Assembly: GCA_040954595.2 (NCBI GenBank)
Contig: CM082576.2
Location: 13,888,001-13,952,000 of the forward strand
Reading direction: 5' to 3'
Origin: Balanoglossus misakiensis
Lineage: Eukaryota; Hemichordata
Length of the DNA stretch: 64,000 nt
Shown here: in pieces, positions 56,801 through 64,000 of the stretch
How the letters are laid out: each line of letters starts with the position of its first letter
Position numbering within the stretch: position 1 is the first letter of the stretch
Program-made: the position numbers and the translations under genes
The notes under the pieces: generated by a model
The model's input: the letters and a program-made list of their open reading frames with translations, nothing else
Told to the model about the DNA's origin: nothing
Database searches by the model: none

Positions 56801-59410
56801 AAAACGGTTTTGAAATATTCATGTTTTTGTTTGATTTTACTGAATTAATATTAGCAGTGGGTTTTCAAAAAGAATTTCAGAACAGATCCAACCAGCACAA
56901 ATATGATTGGTTTAAAATATTCTATTTTATTTAAAATTGTTGTACCTATTATCAGAAAGGTCAGCACGGGCATTCAATAGTATCATTTTGGTTTGTTCCA
57001 ATATGAACAACACCAGACAAGAATAGTGTGACCCAGGTGGACATGCGTTATCTCGACAAGGTTCAATCTGATAATTTTTGTGTGACCTTCATGACGGTAT
57101 CGCTCTTGTTCTAAAATAATTATACATAATCACAGTGATGATATTGTTTTTTTCTTTCTTTCCAAGGCTGATTTATCGGTTTTGGCTTTAATTTCTGTAT
57201 GCATAATTAATGATGATGTGAGAAAAGCAGATTAAGTGTATTGACCTGGCATAGTCATTGAGTGCACAACAAGTATAGTCGTGTGAAATCAAACAGCTAA
57301 TTTTAGAAGACCGATGTACAAGTTGACCTCTACCAGGTCACGTCTGGCTGAAACATAGATTTCATGGATTGATTTGTTTGTGAAACTTAGAGGACTAAAC
57401 AAGTCAACAACAGAATGTTTGGTTTTACTCTTTATTTCTGACCGGTGTCTAGAAGAATTTCTAGCCGAAATAAAATTCCTGAAATGATCAACAGGGGCAC
57501 GGCATGTAAATGTGTTTGCTTATTTTCACTTGGAGTGTGAATCGGAAAACAGCAAGTTCAAGGTCAGGGTTGTCTGGGTCACCTGTCGTGTGGAAAGATG
57601 GATTGGGGTCGCGCAGAAGTGAGCGGCGTTTTGATAAATGACCAACATCCTGGTGAAATGTCACTGCGAGGTTACGCAGACCTTGGTTCGGTCATTCAGT
57701 AACTCGAGGAGTCTGTGATGTTAACATTTAACCGGCTGCGACTGAGAGCGATAGAAAGAAGGAAGGAGTAACTAGTATAGTACTACATGTAAGGTAATCT
57801 GGATGTTGTAAAAAATTGAACAATCAGTTTGGGGATCTCAAAGTTGTTTTGCTACGTGTAACAGAGGTGGAAATTGCTATGTGTGCTATACCATGATCAC
57901 AACTGATTCAGGTATTTGGGCTTGCTCACAATGATATTTACTATCTGCATTTTTTCTTGGAATATTGTATCATGTAATGCTTGGAATAAGATCACACAGA
58001 GAGTGACAGTGCATTCTTGTGAGGCCAATATTAGCAGCTGATCAACTTGTTCCTCATTCTTGTAATTCCATCACTCAGAAGTTTATTGTTGTGTCTTCAA
58101 TTGTTGCATAGATGCTTGCAGTAGTAAAGTCAATGGGGTTTTTTTGCTGCTATATTGTTGTCATAGTAACTGATGAACTTGTTTAGCAAAAACATTATAG
58201 TGATAGACGTTAAAACGTCAGTGCAGAAGATTATGAAAGTTAGACTTTGAATGAACCAAATCGAAGAGAGTTGTACAATCTCACAAAGTCACAGCCAAAG
58301 GTCTTGGGATAAGATTTCTCATACAACTTTGGGATATTTTGTCTCGCACTAGCTACTAGGTGAGCGTGAGTCAAAATACCTGCAAGGAGTGTGAGAAATC
58401 CTATCCCAGGTCCTTGGTGTGTGAGATTCTTTTTCTCACATGACCGTATCTGTGTTAAATTTTCACTGGAAACATTGAATTATTGACTTCATGACTGTCT
58501 TCTGGCAAGTTGTGGTTTCTACACATGTACATGTACTACACACTGTGCTATTGGATAGCGTTTCGTGTGTGTTAATCAAAGAATATGTATTATCCAATCA
58601 GTAATGTAATTCTTTCGATTCAGCGAGAGTGTGGGATCGTTGTATCCCACACTGTCAATCTCACACTCTCAGCGACCTGAAATGTGAGAAAGTTGCGCAT
58701 CCATACAATGTACACAGTTCATGTAGTTGGCAGTGTTTGATTTTCGTGACTGCTGGTTATATTGAATTCCATTTTTCTGAACAAACAGATGATTGTTGAC
58801 TTGAGGACAATGAACTGTTTTCCCCTTGTAAGTTGTACATTATACATGTGTGTAGTCTCAGAGAGACTGTTGAGTCGCTTTATCATGTCAGTATCAAAGT
58901 ACTGATAATCACGTCTGCTTCATAATGGTTGGGAAAAAAACTTTGTCGTCTTACGTCTAAGCTGTGCTTTTCAAATGAAACTGGCAGAAAATAAAATGAA
59001 AATCATTGAGACTTTGCTACCAGGTTGTATCGATTATCGATTAAACTTTTTTTTTGGATTTTCTCCCCCCTAGTTACCAGCCTCCTGGAATGAGCCAGAA
59101 TTCTGAAGCCCAATCATCATCTGAAGCCATGCCTGTTAGTGATGCGACAGAAACGAGAAACTGCAGCCTTGTTCTAAAGACTGAAACAGACTGTGTGCCC
59201 GCCGCTGACGAGGCAGTCGCTGCCTGCAGCAGCAGCGGCAGTAGTAGTAGTAACAGTAACAGTACTAGTAACACTGCGAAAGGCAGTAAGACGAAGGAGG
59301 TTGCCGGCCGCAATTGTGCCGTCTGCGATGATGTGGCGTCTGGATATCATTACGGAGTGTGGTCGTGCGAGGGATGCAAGGCGTTTTTTAAAAGGAGTAT
59401 TCAAGGTACA

Positions 59411-59457
<47 letters not shown>

Positions 59458-62400
59458 CTCGCTGAGTATTCAAGGTACAGTATTTTTTTTTTTTTTTTTT
59501 TTTTTGCTCGCTCTCTCTCCGTCATCAAATTAATTCATTGTTGGGTATTCCCCTAATTGCAGTTCCTGATAACAAATAAGGCATAGTGTTTGAACTTCCC
59601 CACTGCGTATCGCACTGTTGAATTCGACTGTACCGCGGTAGGTGATGAAGTTAAGAGGAAATTAACGAGCGATAATGATAAAAGATGAGATCCTTTATTA
59701 TTTTCTGTGACCTACTAAAAGAGTAGTTGTTATTTATGATTCATGTGCGGTACAGCAATTCACAAAAAGTGTCGGTGCGGCATGCAGAGAGAGTCTGGCT
59801 GCTACAGATAAACACGTGCGTCAGCAAACTGTATCTTGGTAACAAAGCTAATGTATTGAAGATATTTGTGTCGGTAGCTGCAGTGTGTGTGTGTGACTTG
59901 TAGCGAAAGGCTCCTGGGTTCTGGAGAGAAATAGGCCAACAGAAAAAAAACTGACTTGAACTGGTTTTTGAAGGGAAAATGTATCATAACCTCTAGGGGT
60001 CAATGGGGGATTGGAAACGCTTTGTTTAGCGTACAGGGTCTGTAAGATTTACAATGAAGTTGCTGTATTATATTCAAGAGTTGCTTTCTGCCTGCCAATT
60101 AAGCTGCAACATGAATTTTCTGTCTCATTGGAATAATGTGTAATGTACAAAATGCAGAATTGTCTAATACAAATGTATTTGCATTGAGTCGAAAATCATC
60201 TCACTAGTAATAGAATTCGTCTTGAAAATAGAGGGTACATCAAGGTGGGGGCATCATGATGAGGGTGGGGCTTGGGTTGGGGATATAGATACAATGAGGG
60301 TAGGACTGGTGGCGATATAGATTCAATGAGGGTGGGGTTGGGTGGGGACATAGATACAATGGGGTGGGGCGTTGGTGGGGATATAGGTACGAGGGTAGGG
60401 TTTGGGTGGGGATATAGTCTATGCATGGTTAGGGTTTGGGTGGGGATATACCGGTAGATGATGAAGGTAGGGCAGGGGAGGAGCATATTTTCTGTATTTC
60501 TGAGGTAACCGTTGAATCTGTCAACCCCAAGAGCAATAAAGGCTTCCAAGTAATTAGGGGTTGCTTATTGATAGACTGTCATGACAACGATGACATCAAT
60601 GGCCTTGTTATTTTTCCGCAGTTCTGAACCACTGTGTCTAGGTATGATACTTACAGCTGTTACTTTTGGCTAACTGCTTAACGAGTAGATTTTTTACAAA
60701 AACAATAATAATATCAAACCTTAAAATATTCAAAAGTATCATGCACGATTAAAAGATGTGGTGATGTTTTCTGTGTCTGTTTTCTTCCCCCTTTCCATTG
60801 ACTTTTCACCCCCAATAATGTATATTTTCTTTTATTGAAGTAAACATTTCCAGAAATGACCTCTGAACTTAAATTGACCCCGTATTTCCATTTGCAGTAA
60901 ATCTTTCCAACATGAATGGCATATTGTTGATGTAGATATTGAGGTACTAAATTCTTACCACGTATGGTTTCAAAAGTAGTGTTTTTAACATTAAACTGAA
61001 TTTTTTGTTTTGCGTTTGAGGTCTTGGCCAAAGTCGGCATATGGCAAATATTTTCGTGACATGAAATTTTCGCGAAATGAAAAGAGGCAACTCTTACGCG
61101 AGGATTAATTTTCACGTTCTCGAATTTCATTTACTGCAATGTTTTCTCCGTAAAAAAACATTTTACGCGATTTTTTATTTTCACGTTTCGCGTATTTCGC
61201 GAAAATTTATTGCTCGCGAGAATAACCCGTTTTACAGTATGCCAAACAAGAACTTCTTTAATGACGGTGGTTTATATGGTTGGTTGTCTGTGGTCATTGG
61301 TGATCTCACCCAGGAAGAGTTTAATGACAGTAAATTTTTTTTACTGTAAAATCATTCCCAACGTAGAATATTCAGCAACGTGTATTTTTAGTGCTGAGAC
61401 ACCAGTGTGTTGATAGCTTTTGGTTAATGTCATGAAAATTATGAGTTATTTATAGGATAACCTTCTATATACATGTCCAGTGATGCTGGTACGGTACATG
61501 CATGGTGTATTTGTATGTGGGGATTTGTCATTGTTTCTATGAACTCACCACTGTACTTTATCTGCTGATACCCCCTATGGGATTGTTTGAGATACAGTTC
61601 AGAAAATTAAACCATGGCAAATGGAGTTTCAGGCGATTTACGTGCAGGGTGATTGAGTTCTAAATAAATCAGTCAATCTGTACCAGACAACCAGAGAAAG
61701 TAGTTAATTTGCTATAAATATTATGCAGACAGCTATATAGTTCGAGTCCAAGATTTGTGGGAATATCCATGTCTTCATAATGGGGGAAAATTACATGTTG
61801 TCCATCAAATCTTTTATTATCCCAGGAACCATCATCATATCACTTGCCCTCCATAATAAAAAATTTCAGTATGAGACGAAATTGTGCGATTGGTGTGTAG
61901 ATCACAGTCTCTCTTATGTTCATTGTAATAGAAATTAAAACATAATTGTTTGCCAATTGAGTGTTGTACTTTAACCCCACGGTTATCGAAGAATTTTCAG
62001 CGAGTCTGTTTAATACTCAGAAATCAAGTCCCCCATGCATTTCTCACATACTTCAAAGCGTACATGTGCAGGTTCTTTGAACTATTGCATGTTATTGATA
62101 TCAAATTAGTCATTTGCAGCAGGAATTACATAATGAATATTGACGTGTTTCAGCTAGAGAACCATTCCCTGTCTTTCTCTGCACTGCTAATTCTGACATT
62201 TTGTGTTTTATGTTGTCTTGATCACCACCACAGGTTCTGCAGAGTATGTATGCCCAGCTACTAATGAGTGCACCATCGACAAACACAGAAGGAAAAGCTG
62301 TCAGGCCTGTCGTCTTCGAAAATGTTACACAGTGGGAATGATGCGTGGTGGTAAGTTTCATCTTTCAAGTCCAAGAGACAATCATGGACACTGGTCATCA

Positions 62401-64000
62401 AAAGTCTCAGCTTCAGTGGCCATTGGTCATCAGAAATAATGAAGTCCTAAAGATGCTATGGCCAGTCAGAATTAATTGAGGTGCAGTGGCCGGTGGTTTT
62501 TAGAACTACAATCTGACTGATTGCAGTGTATTATATGTGGGCAGTGACTACACGTACGCCCCCAAGGCTGTTGGTCACTTGTAGTGTAGCTCAAGATGTC
62601 TTGTGAAATAACAGGAAGTGGATGTCGTGTTTTAAAGGGGAAATCCGTCGTAGCTGATTTCTACATAATTTGGTAGCTTTGATGTCACTCTTTCAGAAAA
62701 AAACATATTCGCCATGTATAGGTCGCGCGATTTTTTACAAAATCTAGGGAAAGTTGGCAGAATTTCCAATATGGCGTTTACTGTAATTTGAATCATGGGA
62801 AAAAAAGCGCCAGGACCAACTTCCGCCCACCTTAGTGTGGGTGATACCATTTTCCGATTGGTGTCACTGCCTCACAAGCTAAGCGTATTTGCATATTTTC
62901 CATGGGTTATAGCTCATGAAAACTGTCAATAGATGACAAATTTTCGACTTTGCTGATGATTGTTTATCAACTGATGCAAAGAACAAACAATAGCTATGAA
63001 AATACGCCTAGTCTGTCGCCCAGTGACACCTATCGGAGAATGGTATCACCCACACCATGGTGGGCGGAAGTTGGTCCTGGCGCTTTTTTTCCCATGATTC
63101 AAATTACAGTAAACGCCATATTGGAAATTTCCCTAGATTTTGTAAAAAATCGCGCGACCTATACATGGCGAATATGTTTTTTTCTGAAAGAGTGACATCA
63201 AAGCTACCAAATTATGTAGAAATCAGCTACGACGGATTTCCCCTTTAAAAAGAATATGTACCAATACTTAAAAACACTTCACAGTATCACTTATTAAAAT
63301 GGGAAAGCTCAGAAGGGTTACGCCACATTTAGAGCTCATGTACGCAATTTCTGAAATTAAAGGAGCAAATGGTGAAACAACTTTGTCTGTTTGCCTGTGA
63401 ATGTATTGGAATTAGATTCACATGGTTTATTACCTAAAAATATAGCAAATGTTGGTATTTTGTACAAAAGTGGGTGGATGTGCTTAATTTAGTGATATTT
63501 ACTGTGAAATTTTGCTGTCTATCCCCTAGAGTGACCATTTCCACTGAAAGGGACTTTTTGATATTTACTAGTCAGTATAGCCTCTAATTTATATATCCTA
63601 ATACCAGGTAAATTCAATTCTTCTTCTTAGGTGTCCGAAAAGACAGGAAACCGGGCGGTCGGAGCAAATACAAGAGGCCAGCGGACGATGGCAGCGCGGG
63701 TGAAAATGGGTGTCCCAGCAAACGAGTGCCTACCAACCCTATACTGATTGCTCTCATGGGTGCTGAGTGCGAGCCGGTCTTCTCCGATGACATCATCAAC
63801 CAAAACGAACAGAACTACCTCATGAAGACACTTATAAACTTAGCTGATAGGCAACTTCTGCACGTCATCAACTGGGCCAAGCAGATTCCAGGTAACCATG
63901 GCTTCGTGTCTACAGCTTTCCCTCTGATTGGGGGGGGGGGGGGCGTCTCTGTCTGAAGTACCATTCACAACACTACAAAACTATTGGAATCTGGTCAATA
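47698..64000 (+). CDS. ESR: Estrogen-receptor-type nuclear receptor (ESR), 3' partial
   Basis: Ligand-type nuclear receptor transcription factor of the NR3A group. Coding segments: 47865-48379, 59074-59405, 62234-62350, 63631-63891. Splice phases match exactly (2, 1, 1, 1), giving 408 residues in the window. Residues 1-252: poorly conserved A/B domain with Ser and Gln patches. About 253-318: two Cys4 zinc fingers (Cys 253, 256, 270, 273; 289, 295, 305, 308) with ER P-box EGCKA and D-box PATNE. Then a basic hinge and, from about 357, the ligand-binding domain start, ending in helix 3 ([20 protein letters not shown]). Introns fall between the two fingers, after the second finger and after helix 3, as in human ESR1. 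Residue 396 is Gln where vertebrate ERs have Glu. The rest of the ligand domain is beyond the window. Confidence 0.95.
47865..48379 (+). CDS. ESR: ESR coding exon 1: N-terminal A/B region
   Basis: 171 codons plus AG. Start ATG at 47865 (CACCATGA, good context) is the first in-frame ATG after the TGA at 47754. Encodes [20 protein letters not shown] at the start, a helical charged stretch ([20 protein letters not shown]) and a Ser/Gln/Pro-rich remainder. Not conserved in sequence, as expected for an A/B activation domain. Donor AAAAG|GTGAGG; the split codon is completed by T at 59074 (Ser). Confidence 0.85.
48922..48980. repeat. Perfect 59-bp palindrome
   Basis: Two 29-bp arms (beginning AAAATGTGTAAATAAATAAA) around a single central base at 48951, with no mismatches. 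Almost pure A/T; can form a long hairpin or cruciform. No flanking element recognised. Confidence 0.9.
51041..51241. repeat. Foldback element, TTATTTTCGC family, full-length copy
   Basis: Starts ACTGTAAAACACTTTATTTT and CGCGAG; ends CTCGCGAAAATAAAGTGTTT followed by AAATTTACAGT (three extra bases relative to a perfect end). About 200 bp; the internal sequences ACGCGACTTTTTATTTTCACG and GGCTCTCGCGTATTT are shared with the other copies. Confidence 0.88.
52008..52042. promoter_or_regulatory. Nuclear-receptor half-site cluster with near-consensus ERE
   Basis: TGACCT at 52008-52013 and 52014-52019 (direct repeat without spacer), then AGGTCA-TGG-TAACCT at 52028-52042. The last matches the palindromic estrogen response element AGGTCAnnnTGACCT at 11 of 12 informative positions. 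It lies in ESR intron 1. Function is inferred only. Confidence 0.45.
53044..53228 (-). repeat. Foldback element, AACCTGTCTATA family
   Basis: ACTACAGTCAAACCTGTGTT at the left, AGACAGGTTTGACTGTAGT at the right. Includes two tandem copies of GTGACCACCTCTATATA. Reverse-complement relative of 34191-34370. Confidence 0.85.
54081..54146 (+). repeat. Decayed TTAACCCTTTCACC-family fragment
   Basis: CATTGTTTTCTGTGGTAAAA and AAGGGTGAAAAGGTTACC resemble the core and right end of the 90-bp repeat, with many differences. Confidence 0.45.
54800..55030 (+). promoter_or_regulatory. CpG-richer patch inside ESR intron 1
   Basis: Local enrichment in CpG (ACTGCGCGGTG, GCACGCGCCCTTCGCC) in an otherwise A+T-rich intron. 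It includes ATGG in good context at 54899 opening a 39-codon frame to 55018, without recognisable domain or a nearby donor in frame. Could be an alternative promoter, enhancer or old insertion. Confidence 0.25.
58294..58424. repeat. Inverted repeat, about 30-bp arms
   Basis: GCCAAAGGTCTTGGGATAAG and ATTTCTCA on the left; GTGTGAGAAATCCTATCCCA and GGTCCTTGG on the right, reverse complements with a few mismatches. Similarity seems to continue outward through the AATCTCACA/TGTGAGATT pairs. Confidence 0.7.
59074..59405 (+). CDS. ESR: ESR coding exon 2: end of A/B domain and first zinc finger
   Basis: 332 nt (T completing Ser, 110 codons, then G). Encodes [13 protein letters not shown], a Ser/Asn tract from AGC/AGT/AAC repeats ([15 protein letters not shown]), then [20 protein letters not shown] and [12 protein letters not shown]. 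The finger has four Cys and the ER-type P-box. Donor CAAG|GTACAG. The codon runs for Ser are prone to length change. Confidence 0.97.
59395..59505 (+). repeat. Tandem duplication of the exon 2 donor region with poly(T) tracts
   Basis: GAGTATTCAAGGTACAGTAT occurs at 59395-59414 (spanning the exon end and donor) and again at 59464-59483, 69 bp apart. Each copy is followed by a long T-run (about 46 and about 24 bases) and CTCGCT. The second copy lies wholly in the intron but keeps an identical donor sequence. Confidence 0.92.
60243..60475 (+). repeat. G-rich minisatellite
   Basis: About six imperfect units of 30-45 bp built from GGGTGGGG, TTGGGTGGGGATATAG and ATACAATG. The plus strand has many G3/G4 runs and could form G-quadruplexes. 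Open frames across it on both strands have simple Gly/Trp- or Pro/His-rich repeats and are not genes. Confidence 0.85.
61050..61238. repeat. Foldback element, TTATTTTCGC family, CGGGTTATT variant
   Basis: Right end TTGCTCGCGAGAATAACCCG then TTTTACAGT; interior ACGCGATTTTTTATTTTCACG and CGCGTATTTCGCGAAAATTT; left end ATATTTTCGTGACATG diverged. Most like the 14101-14310 copy. Confidence 0.82.
62234..62350 (+). CDS. ESR: ESR coding exon 3: second zinc finger
   Basis: 117 nt: GT completes Gly, 38 codons, then G. Encodes [20 protein letters not shown] and [18 protein letters not shown], with the four finger Cys and the [12 protein letters not shown] core of ERs. Acceptor TCACCACCACAG|GT, donor GGTG|GTAAGT. 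Exon borders match the human ESR1 exon 3. Confidence 0.98.
62351..63630 (+). other. ESR intron 3 with a large foldback element
   Basis: 1.28-kb intron, about half of it occupied by the inverted repeat 62632-63248. No coding sequence; acceptor TTCTTCTTCTTAG at 63618-63630. Confidence 0.85.
62632..63248. repeat. TTAA-flanked foldback element with ~240-bp arms
   Basis: TTAAAGGGGAAATCCGTCGT at the left and ACGACGGATTTCCCCTTTAA at the right. The arms (62632 to about 62869 and about 63012 to 63248) are nearly identical reverse complements, with a roughly 140-bp spacer. TTAA flanks both ends. No ORF with a transposase motif; the identical peptides readable from opposite strands are a consequence of the inverted repeat. 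Confidence 0.92.
63631..63891 (+). CDS. ESR: ESR coding exon 4: hinge and start of ligand-binding domain
   Basis: 261 nt: GT completes Gly, 86 codons, then G. The hinge starts [16 protein letters not shown] (basic, nuclear-localisation-like). LBD helix 1 region [16 protein letters not shown], then a loop with NQNEQ, then helix 3 [20 protein letters not shown] and QIP. Gln at codon 63852-63854 replaces the Glu found in vertebrate ERs. Acceptor TTCTTCTTAG|GT, donor CCAG|GTAACC. The intron position after helix 3 matches human ESR1. Confidence 0.97.
63892..64000 (+). other. Start of the next ESR intron
   Basis: Follows the donor GTAACC; contains a 14-base poly(G) run at 63930-63943. The gene continues beyond the window. 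Confidence 0.7.

Larger units (their letters stand above)
48380..59073 (+). other. ESR intron 1 (10.7 kb)
   Basis: Long A+T-rich intron. It contains a 59-bp palindrome (48922-48980), foldback elements (51041-51241, 53044-53228), an AGGTCA half-site cluster (52008-52042), a CpG-richer patch (54800-55030), poly(C)/(G) runs and a further inverted repeat (58294-58424). No coding exon recognised. Acceptor TTTTCTCCCCCCTAG at 59059-59073. Confidence 0.75.
59406..62233 (+). other. ESR intron 2
   Basis: 2.8-kb intron between the two zinc fingers. It contains the poly(T)/donor duplication, the G-rich minisatellite at 60243-60475 and a foldback element at 61050-61238. No coding sequence. Confidence 0.8.

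Noticed and set aside
59406-59533. Extension of the ESR exon 2 frame through poly(T) (Phe run)
   Set aside because: The canonical donor at 59406 joins in phase to the second zinc finger, so the readthrough frame is not the main coding sequence. It is kept only as a possible variant in the findings.
60196-60549. 117-codon minus-strand frame with Pro/His/Tyr repeats
   Set aside because: It is the translation of the G-rich minisatellite.
62632-63248. Matching peptides on opposite strands (62632-62850 minus, 63057-63248 plus)
   Set aside because: They are the two arms of a foldback element, not a duplicated gene; no transposase or other motif.
1-64000. CRISPR arrays, bacterial operons, tRNA or rRNA genes
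   Set aside because: The DNA is clearly intron-bearing animal sequence. No regularly spaced repeats of CRISPR type, and no tRNA A/B-box pair or rRNA motif was recognised by eye.

Overview
Eukaryotic (metazoan) genomic DNA: A+T-rich non-coding sequence with long introns, GT-AG splice sites and many short foldback repeats. Two genes are supported, both on the + strand. The first is the 3' half of a nesprin gene (SYNE1/SYNE2-type, giant spectrin-repeat KASH protein), about 2388-39743. The second is the 5' half of an estrogen-receptor-type nuclear receptor gene (ESR), about 47698 to beyond the right edge. An ER-type receptor argues against insects, nematodes, tunicates and echinoderms. The protein similarity, single-copy arrangement and repeats suggest an invertebrate deuterostome (hemichordate or cephalochordate) or a slowly evolving lophotrochozoan such as a mollusc; the sequence alone does not settle which.

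Nesprin region: I reconstruct 34 coding exons. Every junction keeps the reading frame, giving 7,665 nt, i.e. 2,554 residues plus stop. They encode about 20 spectrin-like three-helix repeats, a 20-residue acidic mini-exon, a Ser/Thr-Pro-rich linker, two final nesprin-type repeats and a C-terminal KASH domain (one membrane segment plus 30 luminal residues ending PPPI). Many exons encode exactly one repeat and are phase 0 at both ends. The protein would span the outer nuclear membrane and bind SUN proteins in the perinuclear space (LINC complex). The gene's 5' part (calponin-homology domains, most repeats) lies left of the window.

39744-47697 holds the nesprin 3' UTR and the intergenic space, including a CpG-richer patch (43600-44430) that may be the ESR promoter. 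The ESR gene has a coding exon with an acceptor-like site and upstream ORFs before its ATG (47865), a 10.7-kb intron, two exons encoding a two-zinc-finger DNA-binding domain with the ER P-box (EGCKA), and an exon with the hinge and first helices of the ligand-binding domain. The rest of the ligand domain is off the right edge.

The most interesting points are: (1) the nesprin-ESR linkage, which in humans exists twice (ESR1-SYNE1 and ESR2-SYNE2) but tail-to-tail, whereas here the genes are head-to-tail; (2) a Gln where vertebrate ERs have the Glu that contacts the estrogen A-ring (human ER-alpha E353), as in ketosteroid receptors; (3) partial duplications of exon ends with their splice donors in both genes; (4) several families of foldback elements, including three flanked by TTAA; (5) a cluster of AGGTCA half-sites with a near-consensus estrogen response element in ESR intron 1.
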